Shown here: positions 24,923 through 34,358 of the stretch, piece after piece
How positions within the stretch are numbered: position 1 is the stretch's first letter
Layout of the letters: each line of letters starts with the position of its first letter
Assembly: GCF_032999765.1 (NCBI RefSeq)
Contig: NZ_CP136051.1
Location: 1,650,417-1,714,416, forward strand
Direction of reading: 5' to 3'
Length of the DNA: 64,000 nt
Source of the DNA: Imperialibacter roseus
GTDB taxonomy: Bacteria > Bacteroidota > Bacteroidia > Cytophagales > Cyclobacteriaceae
The notes under the pieces: model-generated
The model's input: only the letters and a program-made list of their open reading frames with translations
What the model was told of the DNA's origin: nothing
Database searches by the model: none
Made by a program: the position numbers and the translations under genes

Positions 24923-26269
24923 ATGATGAAAAGAATAGTCCTGAACCATATCCTAGCTGCCCTTACAATTGTATCGATTTTTACTTCGTGTCAGTCATCG
25001 TTTGACGCCGATTCTGGAAAGACGGAAATCACGAAATGGCACCAAAACAAAACTGGTGCGGTTTCCCTCACATTCGATGACGGCACCGTCCACCAGTTTA
25101 CTATCGCCATGCCTATGCTCGACTCGCTTGGCATGAAGGGCACGTTTTACATCATCACCGGCAAAATACCTGAGTCGCAGTACCGGGGCACCTTCATCGG
25201 CAGGCCGGGAGAGGAGATCATTGCGGAAACTGCCAAAATACCAACGAACAAGGATAATCTGCTCGAGCGGGCGTCGGCCATTGGCTTTCTGGGCTATGAA
25301 GGGGGCCTGGATTATCACACCAGAGCCGGAGCTGCAGTCGATGCTGAAAATGTGGACAAGGCCATTGAAATCATTGAAGAAGGATATGCGAAGATCAGGG
25401 CTGGTAAGCTTAAGAAGGTAGGGCCACCTACCAGTTATAGAGAGGCTAACGACACCACTACCTGGGAGCTGTACCGTCAGTACGCCGCCAATGGACATGA
25501 GATTGCCAGCCATACGGTTACCCATCCAAGGCTGGCCATCCTCGACGAGCCAAACATACTTTACGAGCTGGAAAAGAGTAAGGAAGAGATTGAAAACCAG
25601 ATAGGCGCCGATTACATATTTTCAGCGGAGGGGCCTTATGGTACAGAGCATGAGCATTCGGTTGAGTATGTGCTCAAGGTGTACGAATCGGCTCGGAACA
25701 GGATGCCTGAGCCGTTTCTGGCCGAGCTTAACAGGGGTTCAAAAGAGTCGCCTGCTGAAGGAAAAGAGGGGAAGGAGTATGTGCAGTGGCAGCGGGGACC
25801 TTTATTCAAAACCCCAATGGAGCTGATGAAGTCGTGGGTGGACACCACTGCTGCCCGCAGTGATACATGGCTCGTATTGGTGTTCCACGGCGTTGAGGGT
25901 GTTGGCTGGGAGGCCAAACCCAAAGAGCAGTTGAGAGAGTACTTTGAGTACATAGCCAGTAAAAGAAATGATGTGTGGGTAGCCCCTTTTGTTGAGGTAA
26001 CACAATACATCAGAGAACGGATGGCTGCGAAAGTCAGCACAAAGATTGATGGCAGCACTATCGTAGTGAACCTGACACATACCCTTGATCCGAAGTGGTA
26101 TGGACACAGCCTGACACTCAAAACACTGGTGCCAGATTGGGAAAAAGCGCAAGTGAAACAGGGTGAGACAATACTTGCGGCCCGAATGACGGAGGAGGAA
26201 GGGAAAAAGTACGTGATGTATGAGGCTTTACCTAATGGCGAACCGATAACGATCAGGGAAATGGAATAG
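24923..26269 (+). CDS. NodB-type polysaccharide deacetylase lipoprotein
   Basis: 448 residues. Lipobox F-T-S-C near residue 23. The NodB catalytic domain (about 45-280) shows motif 1, T-F-D-D-G-T, with the metal-binding Asp, and motif 2, H-E-I-A-S-H-T-V-T-H, with the two metal-binding His. Family CE4 enzymes remove N- or O-acetyl groups from chitin-like or peptidoglycan glycans. A C-terminal beta-rich domain (about 340-448) may bind carbohydrate. An insertion at about 75-150 between the motifs is longer than in minimal deacetylases. An ATG three bases downstream (24926) is equally possible as the start. It lies 82 bp after the hydrolase gene on the same strand. Confidence 0.85.
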   Translation: MMKRIVLNHILAALTIVSIFTSCQSSFDADSGKTEITKWHQNKTGAVSLTFDDGTVHQFTIAMPMLDSLGMKGTFYIITGKIPESQYRGTFIGRPGEEIIAETAKIPTNKDNLLERASAIGFLGYEGGLDYHTRAGAAVDAENVDKAIEIIEEGYAKIRAGKLKKVGPPTSYREANDTTTWELYRQYAANGHEIASHTVTHPRLAILDEPNILYELEKSKEEIENQIGADYIFSAEGPYGTEHEHSVEYVLKVYESARNRMPEPFLAELNRGSKESPAEGKEGKEYVQWQRGPLFKTPMELMKSWVDTTAARSDTWLVLVFHGVEGVGWEAKPKEQLREYFEYIASKRNDVWVAPFVEVTQYIRERMAAKVSTKIDGSTIVVNLTHTLDPKWYGHSLTLKTLVPDWEKAQVKQGETILAARMTEEEGKKYVMYEALPNGEPITIREME

Positions 26270-26294
26270 AGGATAAAGTGTTCAGAACTTTTTT

Positions 26295-26837
26295 TTAAAT
26301 ACCGCCCATTTCAGCCAGCACGTTCACTGTCTTCCAGTTTCTGGTAGTAGCACCAACTTTCAGTTTAGACTCAAAAAAGGTATTGTTGATCTTTGTTCGG
26401 CCATAGCCGCTGGGGCAGTATACGTACACTTCTTTTCCCGTCAACACAAAGCGATCCGGGGCGTAGTCGTAGGTCAGCAGCTTATCCACGTTCTCCTGCT
26501 TTGGCAGCTCGTCAAGGAAGGTCACGTGCAGCTTGTCAGGTTCTATTTCCTTCTCATTAAGAAAGGGATTTCCCTCAATCACTTTTTTTATATCGGCCTG
26601 AGTGCTAACAAGCACAGGTACATCGAAACCAAAGCGCTGGCTGATGGCCACTTCAATAGCCTTCCTGATTGCTGAGGGAGATTTTTCTTCAATCGAAAAA
26701 GCCACGTTGCCGCTCTGGATATAGGTCTTCACTTGTTCATATCCCAATGACTCGTATAGTGCTTGCAGCTCTTTCATGGGCACCGGCTTGTGCCCGCCAA
26801 CATTGATGCCTCTGAGGATGGAGATGTAGGTAGTCAT
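26295..26837 (-). CDS. DUF1697 family protein
   Basis: 180 residues from the ATG at 26837 (M-T-T-Y-I-S-I-L-R-G-I-N-V-G-G-H), chosen because the family starts exactly with this segment; an upstream ATG at 26891 would add unrelated residues. Other family marks are K-T-Y-I-Q-S-G-N-V-A-F, and T-F-L-D-E-L-P near the middle. It is cytosolic and small, often found with regulators; its function is uncharacterised. It is convergent with the deacetylase gene (25 bp apart) and divergent from the ECF sigma gene. Confidence 0.88.
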   Translation of the reverse strand: MTTYISILRGINVGGHKPVPMKELQALYESLGYEQVKTYIQSGNVAFSIEEKSPSAIRKAIEVAISQRFGFDVPVLVSTQADIKKVIEGNPFLNEKEIEPDKLHVTFLDELPKQENVDKLLTYDYAPDRFVLTGKEVYVYCPSGYGRTKINNTFFESKLKVGATTRNWKTVNVLAEMGGI

Positions 26838-26974
26838 GTTCGTAGATTGGCTTTTGAACACTAAAATTACACAAAACCCCCAAGTTGGCATATTTTGACA
26901 TTTTCATACCACTAACCCTTTAGCGACTTTTCTTTTTGATAAATCTTTATAGATTTAGGCAAATTTTATTATTA

Positions 26975-27544
26975 ATGAAATCTGACCGAACCGATCTGGA
27001 ACTGTGGCAAATGATAGCACAGGACGATGCAGCTGCATTTGAGGAGCTGTATAATCGATATTCCAAGGGTCTGTTTGTCTTTGCATTGAATATTTTCAAG
27101 AAGAGGGAAGTATGTGAGGACATTGTTCAAAATGTTTTCATTGATCTTTGGTCCAAACGGAAAACTGTCAACATAGTCACTGTAAAACCATACTTGTTCC
27201 AATCAGTGAAATTCCAGGCCTTCAAGCACATGCGTGATGCCAAAATCTCTGACGAGGACCTAACCAGACTGAATATTGTTGATGCGTCAGTCGATATATT
27301 ACAAAAGCTGGAGTTTGAAGAGCTTGAGGAGCTGATAAAAGACGTGGTGAGCTCCCTGCCTCCCCGGTGCCAGGAGATATTTGTGATGAGCCGGTTTCAG
27401 AATAAGTCAAATCAGGAAATTGCCATAGAGTTAAAAATTTCGATGCAGGCGGTGAAGAATCAAATAAGCAAAGCATTGAAATCGTTGAAACAAGAACTTC
27501 ACCCACATAAAATTGCAGCACTCGCTTTGCTGCTGGAGCTATAG
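26975..27544 (+). CDS. ECF RNA polymerase sigma factor (FecI-like, Bacteroidota type)
   Basis: 189 residues from the ATG at 26975. Region 2 (about 25-95) includes F-E-E-L-Y-N-R-Y-S-K-G-L and C-E-D-I-V-Q-N-V-F-I-D-L-W, and region 4 (about 125-180) includes L-P-P-R-C-Q-E-I-F-V-M-S-R and S-N-Q-E-I-A-I-E-L-K-I-S-M-Q-A-V-K-N-Q-I. This is the sigma-70 subfamily that partners with FecR anti-sigma factors and STN-containing SusC receptors. The next genes are exactly these, so it should direct transcription of the downstream uptake locus when the substrate binds outside. Confidence 0.93.
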   Translation: MKSDRTDLELWQMIAQDDAAAFEELYNRYSKGLFVFALNIFKKREVCEDIVQNVFIDLWSKRKTVNIVTVKPYLFQSVKFQAFKHMRDAKISDEDLTRLNIVDASVDILQKLEFEELEELIKDVVSSLPPRCQEIFVMSRFQNKSNQEIAIELKISMQAVKNQISKALKSLKQELHPHKIAALALLLEL

Positions 27545-27729
27545 CGCCCGTTTTGCCTGGAATTTCCCTTACGCTAAATCAGCCGCTGCTACTACGCCGG
27601 AACTTTAATGGCGTAAGTCTTTCAAAACTTTTCCCCTCAGATAAACTATTCTTCTTTTTTTTTGAAGTGGACGTGTACCTACTGATCACTTATGGTACTT
27701 AACGCTATACTAAAAAAAAAGAGTACCAG

Positions 27730-28872
27730 ATGGATGCTAAACAGGCAAAAGCACTTTTTAATAAATATGTGAATAATGAATGTTCTCCTGAAGAGCGTGA
27801 GCTTTTGGAAAAGTATTTAGATTCATTTCAGGATGATAGCTTGGAACTTTCAGACTTGAACTTTGATGAGGAAATCAAACCAAAGATGTGGTCGAAGATT
27901 ATGTCGGAGACAACAAAAGAAAAGCAGCCAGTCGTTAGAGTCCTCTCATTTTCCAGCCTGATGAAGTACGCAGCCGTTATTGCAGGAATTGCGATCGGCG
28001 TCTCAATATGGGCCAACCTTCACAATACTAACCGTCAATCACTTGTTATCGGCGATGATAAAGTAGTTCTGAGAACAAGCGAGGGCACGTCCAACGAAAT
28101 TGTCATTGGAGGTATCAGCCAAATTAATGATGATGAAGGGGGCGTAATTGCTTCCCAGGAGGGTGATGTGATCGTTTACAAGCCGAAGAGTGACATCAAG
28201 CAACTGGTATTTAACGAGATAGAAGTACCGAGAGGAAAAACCTTCAAGGTGGTGCTTTCTGATGGCACATCTGTGCATCTCAATTCCGGTACTATTTTTA
28301 AGTTTCCAGTCAACTTTATTCAGGGTGAGGAAAGAAAAGTCTTTTTAACCGGAGAGGCATACTTTGAAGTGGCGAAGGATCCAGAACACCCTTTTTTGGT
28401 AAACACCAGTGGCATGGATGTCAGGGTTTTAGGAACACATTTCAACGTCAGTTCTTATGAAGGGTCAGTGGCTCATGCTGTATTAATTGAAGGCAGCGTG
28501 GCCGTTCAGGAGAAAGATGGCGGTAACATCGTTGGCACTGAGAAAGTGATTGTGCCTGGTCAAAAGGCTTCTTTGGTTTCTGGCAATATCGAAGTACAGG
28601 AAGTGGATGTGGAAGACTACGTGGGTTGGATGCGAAATGTGTTGATATTCAACGACGAGCCTTTTTCTGAGATAGTGAAGAAAATAGAAAGAAGATATAA
28701 CGTGGAAATCAAAAACGACTACAAAGAGCTAGCACCTGTCCGATTCAATGGAAAGTTTGATGACGAAACGGTCATCGACTTGCTGGAGACATTTAGAGCT
28801 AGTGCTGGTTTTGACTACCACATTTCGGATAACAAAGTAATTATCAACCAAAACAAACGAAACAGCCTATGA
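27730..28872 (+). CDS. FecR-family anti-sigma factor
   Basis: 380 residues. Cytoplasmic N-terminal part (F-N-K-Y-V-N-N-E-C-S-P-E-E, about 9-75), one membrane helix at about 77-97, then the periplasmic FecR domain (about 155-260: V-P-R-G-K-T-F-K-V-V-L-S-D-G-T-S-V-H-L-N-S and G-E-A-Y-F-E-V-A-K-D) and the C-terminal DUF4974 domain (F-N-D-E-P-F-S-E-I-V-K-K-I-E-R-R-Y). It transduces the receptor state to the sigma factor encoded 185 bp upstream. The spacer has no clear terminator, so the two are likely cotranscribed or separately controlled. Confidence 0.93.
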   Translation: MDAKQAKALFNKYVNNECSPEERELLEKYLDSFQDDSLELSDLNFDEEIKPKMWSKIMSETTKEKQPVVRVLSFSSLMKYAAVIAGIAIGVSIWANLHNTNRQSLVIGDDKVVLRTSEGTSNEIVIGGISQINDDEGGVIASQEGDVIVYKPKSDIKQLVFNEIEVPRGKTFKVVLSDGTSVHLNSGTIFKFPVNFIQGEERKVFLTGEAYFEVAKDPEHPFLVNTSGMDVRVLGTHFNVSSYEGSVAHAVLIEGSVAVQEKDGGNIVGTEKVIVPGQKASLVSGNIEVQEVDVEDYVGWMRNVLIFNDEPFSEIVKKIERRYNVEIKNDYKELAPVRFNGKFDDETVIDLLETFRASAGFDYHISDNKVIINQNKRNSL

Positions 28873-28972
28873 AATGAAACACACTTAAAAAAAAGATCGG
28901 GAAACGCTGGCACGCTCCCCGATGTAGTTGGATCTTAATAAACATACCTATTTAAAAAAATCACCCAAAGTT

Positions 28973-31900
28973 ATGAAAAAATCAAGTTGGTTTTCCATGC
29001 TTGTGGAAAGTAATTTTTACAAGCACAGTGGTTTGAAGCTCTTTCTCTTCCTGATGGTCGTTGGTTTGCCGAAAATTCAGGCCAATGCCTATTCGCAATT
29101 CGAGGAGATTACGCTACACATTGAGAACAAGACGATCAAGCAGGTCTTGGTAGAAATTGAATCCAAAAGTCAGTTCAAATTCTTTTATAAGACGGATGAG
29201 ATTGACCTGGAAAGAAAGGTCTCTATTAACGTGGATCGAATGCCCGTTGATAAAATTCTTGAGCAGGTCTTTGACGACGGAACGGTTTCATTCAGTACAA
29301 TCAAAAATCAGATTGTCCTGAAAAAGGCTGAACCTAAGCCTGCAAAAACCATTAAACCTGATATCAGGAGAGAAACGCAGGAAGCTAATCCTGCTGTTTC
29401 GGTAAGCGGTAAGGTATCAGATGAGCAAGGTGTTGGCATTCCTGGTGTGTCTGTGATCGAAAAGGGGACATCCAATGGTGTGGCAACAGACGTTGAGGGA
29501 GGCTATAGTATTGACGTGGATAGCCCCAATTCTACGCTGGTGTTTTCATCTATTGGCTATATCACACAAGAAATTCGTGTTGGGGCTGTCAGCTCTCTCA
29601 ATGTATCAATGGTTGAAGATATACAGTCTTTGAATGAGATTGTGGTGCTGGGCTATGCTTCGCAAAGCAAGGAGGACCTTACCGGCGCAGTGTCCAGCTT
29701 AAAGTCAGAGGATATCAAGAATTTGCCGGTTACCAGTGCTGCTGAGCTTTTGCAGGGCAGGGTTGCAGGTGTGCAGGTGGTTAAGTCTTCAGGAGCACCG
29801 GGTGCCACATCTGATATCGTTGTTCGTGGTGGAGGCTCCGTGAACGGAATGTCTCCCTTGTTCATTGTCGATGGCGTGCGAATGGGCACTAACTATTCTT
29901 TCAATAGTGAGGACATTGAATCAATGGAAATCCTGAAAGATGCGAGTGCTGCTGCGATTTATGGAGCGCAGGCAGCAGGTGGCGTTGTTTTGATCCAGAC
30001 CAAGAGAGGCTCTGGAAATAATGAGAAGATCAATATCAACGTAAGTGGCTATAGCGGGATCAGAAATACACGCCCGCTGGTACCATTGATGAACACCCAG
30101 CAAATGTTTGCTGCACGGAAAGCATTTGGCTATGACGTGTCAGCGTGGGGCGACCCTAACACCTTGCCCGATGTGGACTGGGTGGACGAACTCTATAACC
30201 CGGGAAACGATAATAACTACACGGTCTCGCTGGCAGGATCTTCACAGAAGGCTAACTACTATTTGTCGGGAAACATATTTAAACAAAAAGGAATCAAGCT
30301 GGATAACTCTTTTGAGCGTTATTCCTTCAGAACCAACTCCGATTTTCACTTGTCGAAAAATGTGACGGTAGGTGAAACTGTTTATCTATACAAAAGCTAT
30401 TTGAACCCGGATCAGGGAGGAAACTATTGGAGGACAGTGCCCACCATGCCCGTGTACGAGCCGGACGGAAGCTGGGGGCAGGCACCTTCTGCCGGGTACT
30501 TTAATGGCAATAATCCGGCACTTGTAGCCCTAACCAACCATGGCGGGCAGGATGAATTTGCCATTCAGAGCAATGCCTATGTTGATATTAAAATAATGGA
30601 CGGACTTAACCTTCGTGGGACGTTGGGCGCTAACATTGGCAGCAGCGTGAATAGTATTTTCTCGGAGGCATACAACATCGGCTCACAGTCAGCGCCTGCT
30701 ATCTTTACCGAGACCTACACCGATTGGGAGAATTATACTGCCAACCTGGTGGCTAGCTATGAAAAGATGGTTGGAGACCACAGCTTCAAAGCATTGGCTG
30801 GTTACGAGATGTACAAGGAGGATAGAAAATATGTGACTGTCAACGCAACAAACTTTGTTGCTGATGTAACGGAGTCATTTTTCTTAAATAACGACGTGAC
30901 ATCCCAGCGTGTAACAGGTGGACCTTCGCCTGATCAAAGATTGCTTTCGCAGTTTGGTCGTATTAACTACTCGTATGCTGGTAAATACCTGGCATCTGCC
31001 ACCATCAGACGAGACGGCTCGGATAGGTTTGGGCCTGCTAATAAATGGGGTGTTTTTCCTGCATTCTCCGCCGGATGGAGGATTAGCGAAGAGGGATTCT
31101 TTGACCAGGGTGGATTTATTTCATCTATGCAATTGCGGGCCAGCTATGGTGCACTGGGAAACATAGGGGCAATTCCTCAATACCTGTATCAGGTATCTTA
31201 CTCTCCACAAAATTTTCACGCTTTAGGCGATGGCAGAGCAGTACAATCTTACTCCAGAGCACTTAGCCTTGCCAACACCGAGATAAAATGGGAAGAAGTG
31301 AAAACTACTGATTTTGGTGTTGATTTTGGCTTATTGGATCAACGACTGACAGTGACCATGGATTGGTACAAGAGGCTAACCTCAGATATGATTTATCAGC
31401 TTCCGCTTCCTATGTCGTCGGGCTATGTTGCCGGACGTTTGCTGGCTTCTAACCCAGTGTTCACAAACATTGGTGAACTCAGCAACACAGGTCTCGAAAT
31501 TGGAGCTAACTACGAACAATCAGTTGGTGATCTTCAGATGAATTTTGGCTTAACCGGCGCTTTTAACAAAAACAAGGTGGTCAGCCTTGACGGTTCAGGC
31601 ACTAAGTCCATTAATGATGGCGTAGGTGGACAGTATTTGTCAAATTCGATTTCCAGGACGGTTGATGGCCAGCCAATGAGCCAGTTCTTTGGCTATGTGG
31701 TGGAAGGGATATTCGCCACCGACCAGGAAGCTCAGGAAAGAGGAGTGGTGCAGGAAGGAGCTGGGGCCGGTGACCTGATTTACAAGGATGTGAACGGCGA
31801 TGGTGTAATCACGCAGGATGACAGAGATTTTATCGGAAACCCGTGGCCAAAGCTCAACTTCGGCATAAATATCAACATGAAGTACAGAGGCTTCGACCTT

Positions 31901-32377
31901 GCATTGGCTTTTCAGGGTGTATCTGGCGTGGATCTTTACAATGCTAACCGTCATTATTCAGATTTTCTGGCTGGCGATTATAATTCTTCTCCTGAGGTGT
32001 TCAAAGCTTCATTCTTTGATGGAAATGGCCTTACCAGTGTGCCCAGGCTAGGCTTTACGGACGTTAACGGAAATTACCAAAGAGATCCCAATGCGAACTA
32101 CACGAACATTTCAAGCTATTTCGTTGAGAATGGATCGTATCTAAAGCTTCGGAATCTTCAGTTTGGGTATAGTTTCCCAATAGCGGCGCTGTCGAATATC
32201 AAAGTGTCTGCCCTGAGAATTTACCTGATGGCCGACAACTTCCTGACTTTTACGAAGTACAAGGGAGTTGATCCGGAAGTGCTCGGGGAAGGAACAGTGG
32301 GCAGCAGGGGTATAGACTTTAACTCCAGATACCCTCAGACAACATTTGTTTCAGCTGGTTTTAACCTAAGCTTCTAA
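28973..32377 (+). CDS. SusC/RagA TonB-dependent outer-membrane transporter with STN signalling domain
   Basis: 1134 residues from the ATG at 28973; the frame is open back to a TTG at 28928, but the ATG gives the usual M-K-K start. Order: long signal region, STN domain (about 55-115; I-T-L-H-I-E-N-K-T-I-K-Q-V-L-V-E-I-E), CarboxypepD-like domain (about 145-220; V-S-G-K-V-S-D-E-Q-G and V-F-S-S-I-G-Y), SusC signature plug (A-A-E-L-L-Q-G-R-V-A-G-V-Q-V), and barrel ending F-V-S-A-G-F-N-L-S-F. It imports a large or complex ligand using TonB energy. The STN domain contacts FecR, matching the upstream sigma/anti-sigma pair. Confidence 0.95.
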   Translation: MKKSSWFSMLVESNFYKHSGLKLFLFLMVVGLPKIQANAYSQFEEITLHIENKTIKQVLVEIESKSQFKFFYKTDEIDLERKVSINVDRMPVDKILEQVFDDGTVSFSTIKNQIVLKKAEPKPAKTIKPDIRRETQEANPAVSVSGKVSDEQGVGIPGVSVIEKGTSNGVATDVEGGYSIDVDSPNSTLVFSSIGYITQEIRVGAVSSLNVSMVEDIQSLNEIVVLGYASQSKEDLTGAVSSLKSEDIKNLPVTSAAELLQGRVAGVQVVKSSGAPGATSDIVVRGGGSVNGMSPLFIVDGVRMGTNYSFNSEDIESMEILKDASAAAIYGAQAAGGVVLIQTKRGSGNNEKININVSGYSGIRNTRPLVPLMNTQQMFAARKAFGYDVSAWGDPNTLPDVDWVDELYNPGNDNNYTVSLAGSSQKANYYLSGNIFKQKGIKLDNSFERYSFRTNSDFHLSKNVTVGETVYLYKSYLNPDQGGNYWRTVPTMPVYEPDGSWGQAPSAGYFNGNNPALVALTNHGGQDEFAIQSNAYVDIKIMDGLNLRGTLGANIGSSVNSIFSEAYNIGSQSAPAIFTETYTDWENYTANLVASYEKMVGDHSFKALAGYEMYKEDRKYVTVNATNFVADVTESFFLNNDVTSQRVTGGPSPDQRLLSQFGRINYSYAGKYLASATIRRDGSDRFGPANKWGVFPAFSAGWRISEEGFFDQGGFISSMQLRASYGALGNIGAIPQYLYQVSYSPQNFHALGDGRAVQSYSRALSLANTEIKWEEVKTTDFGVDFGLLDQRLTVTMDWYKRLTSDMIYQLPLPMSSGYVAGRLLASNPVFTNIGELSNTGLEIGANYEQSVGDLQMNFGLTGAFNKNKVVSLDGSGTKSINDGVGGQYLSNSISRTVDGQPMSQFFGYVVEGIFATDQEAQERGVVQEGAGAGDLIYKDVNGDGVITQDDRDFIGNPWPKLNFGININMKYRGFDLALAFQGVSGVDLYNANRHYSDFLAGDYNSSPEVFKASFFDGNGLTSVPRLGFTDVNGNYQRDPNANYTNISSYFVENGSYLKLRNLQFGYSFPIAALSNIKVSALRIYLMADNFLTFTKYKGVDPEVLGEGTVGSRGIDFNSRYPQTTFVSAGFNLSF

Positions 32378-32408
32378 GGTTTTTCACGAAGACTAAATGT
32401 AGAAAATC

Positions 32409-34160
32409 ATGAAAAAATATATTTTAATACTATCGTTTGCGTTTTTGATGGGCTGTTCAGAAGAGTTTTTGTCTGTAGACAACCCGAACGCCCTGACACC
32501 TTCTGCTTTTCCAACATCGGCTGCCGACCTAGAGTCGATCTTAATTGGGGTTTATGGTACCCAACATGGTTATGGGTTGTATGGCCACACTATTTTAGCT
32601 AAGGGATATCATGTGTGGGATCATACTATGAACCTGGCGTGGCAGGGAACCCAAACCTGGATCAACCAGGCACAAAATGACACCAGGCCTTCCGACGAAT
32701 TTCTGAAAGATATTTGGAAGGATTCCTATAAGGGTGTGATTCGTGCCAACAGCCTCCTGGAATCCGTGGAAGGATTTCGGTCGGGTGAGGTAAAGCCAGC
32801 GACGGCTGTCACGGGCGATCAACTGGATAAATTTGAAGGCCAGGCACTTTATCTGCGTGCGTGGTTCTATTATAACCTGATCATCATTTTTGGTGAGGAC
32901 ATGATCATCAACGGACAAGGACGTGATGCCATGGGCGTGCCGATCGTTTTAAAAACCGCTAACAGCGTTTCTGAAACATTTGTTGGCAGGGCTTCAGTGG
33001 GAGAAGTGTGGGATCAGATCAAGGACGATCTTCAGAAATCACTTGCATTGATGGGCACCACTACCTGGTCAGGTGCGGATCGTTTTAAGATAAATCAGTG
33101 GGGACTAAAGGGACTGCTTGGAAAGGTGTATGCTTTGACAGGCGACTGGGAAACAGCAAAAGGTTACCTGAAGGATGTGATTGACAACAGCGGCAAGTCA
33201 CTCGTTCCATTCAATGTTTATAAGAACATGTACAACTCTGACCCGGCCAATGAATTCAATTCCGAATCACTTATTGAAATAGCCCTTGAGGATGATAACG
33301 TGGGTAGATCAAATGATGAGACGTCGCTGGGATCGTGGTATGCCAGCATAGTGGCGCCGTCTATCGTCATCAACGACCTTCCCTTGGCCTCAAGCTGGTC
33401 CAATGAGTTTATTCATGAGAAGAACCTGGCTCGCTTTGGTTTTACGCAAGATCACTATTTTCAGGATGGCGTGGTGGAACCACGGGCATCTAACGTAAGA
33501 CCTGGGTATGTGACTGAGGCCCTGGCACTTCGTGCTGACCCGCTGAATAGCCCGGTTGATCCGAGATTATATATTGCCGGATTCCAGCCCTACGCTGATT
33601 CAATTATGGCTGATGGCAAAAAGACTGCCATCTCACATTTTGCCGATGGTGTTGAGGTGAACAGACCTGCCTGGAGCTTCCGTAAGTATGTAAATGTGAC
33701 AGAGAGGCAAAGGCTTATCAGAGATAGTGGTGCCAATTTCTATCTTCTTCGTCTGGCTGATGTATACCTACTCTATGCCGAAGCCTCTATTGAAACAGGC
33801 GACATCGCTACTGGTCTTGAATACATCAATAAGGTGCACAGACGTGCCTACAACCTTCCTGTGGATGCGCCTCATCCAAGCGATTATGTCACTCTCACCG
33901 ATGCTACTAAAGCTGTTGGTGATCCAGAACTCGGCAACAATGTGCTGAGATATGAGCGCTTTGTGGAGCTATTCGGCGAGGGACAAAAATGGACTGACAC
34001 CAGAAGGTGGAAAAATGGTAGCGCAGAGGCAGCTATTTATCAGACCGTACGAGGAGGTACGATCAACTGGGAGGATACTGACTACGCTCAGCCAATTCCT
34101 ACCCTGGAGATAGAGAACAATGTCGCTATCAATTTCTCAGACCAAAACCCCGGCTACTAA
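32409..34160 (+). CDS. SusD/RagB family substrate-binding lipoprotein
   Basis: 583 residues. Lipobox L-M-G-C at about residue 16, then E-E-F-L-S-V-D-N-P-N, a typical SusD start. The TPR-containing N-terminal region has F-E-G-Q-A-L-Y-L-R-A-W-F-Y-Y-N-L-I, and the C-terminus has Y-L-L-R-L-A-D-V-Y-L-L-Y-A-E-A and R-Y-E-R-F-V-E-L-F-G-E-G-Q-K-W-T-D-T-R-R-W. It forms the lid over the SusC barrel at the cell surface. It starts 31 bp after SusC and is followed by a terminator. The ligand is not readable from sequence. Confidence 0.95.
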   Translation: MKKYILILSFAFLMGCSEEFLSVDNPNALTPSAFPTSAADLESILIGVYGTQHGYGLYGHTILAKGYHVWDHTMNLAWQGTQTWINQAQNDTRPSDEFLKDIWKDSYKGVIRANSLLESVEGFRSGEVKPATAVTGDQLDKFEGQALYLRAWFYYNLIIIFGEDMIINGQGRDAMGVPIVLKTANSVSETFVGRASVGEVWDQIKDDLQKSLALMGTTTWSGADRFKINQWGLKGLLGKVYALTGDWETAKGYLKDVIDNSGKSLVPFNVYKNMYNSDPANEFNSESLIEIALEDDNVGRSNDETSLGSWYASIVAPSIVINDLPLASSWSNEFIHEKNLARFGFTQDHYFQDGVVEPRASNVRPGYVTEALALRADPLNSPVDPRLYIAGFQPYADSIMADGKKTAISHFADGVEVNRPAWSFRKYVNVTERQRLIRDSGANFYLLRLADVYLLYAEASIETGDIATGLEYINKVHRRAYNLPVDAPHPSDYVTLTDATKAVGDPELGNNVLRYERFVELFGEGQKWTDTRRWKNGSAEAAIYQTVRGGTINWEDTDYAQPIPTLEIENNVAINFSDQNPGY

Positions 34161-34169
34161 ATAGAAAAT

Positions 34170-34229
34170 GGGCCAAAGCAGCAGAAAGAAGTTGCAGGAA
34201 AATGTGCAGACTCTCAACTGCTTTGGCCC
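34170..34229 (+). terminator. Rho-independent terminator after susD
   Basis: Perfect 12-bp stem, GGGCCAAAGCAG (34170-34181) and CTGCTTTGGCCC (34218-34229), with a 36-nt loop, followed by GCTTTCTTT. It ends the sigma-FecR-SusC-SusD unit, so the catabolic genes downstream probably have their own promoter or rely on read-through. Confidence 0.7.
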
Positions 34230-34358
34230 GCTTTCTTTACCAAATCAATGAGCCAGGTGTACTGAAATAAATTAAAGTTTTTTGACACAAAGTTGACAAC
34301 ACCCTTTTTCGAAATGGCTGGGCTGGATAACTATTACCTGTTACGAACGATAAATGTT

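Noticed and set aside
28896-28923. ATCGGG/CCCGAT hairpin between FecR and SusC as an attenuator
   Set aside because: Only 6 bp and no conserved context; could be chance.
28928-28972. TTG start for SusC at 28928
   Set aside because: The ATG at 28973 gives the standard M-K-K start; the extra residues look like spacer.
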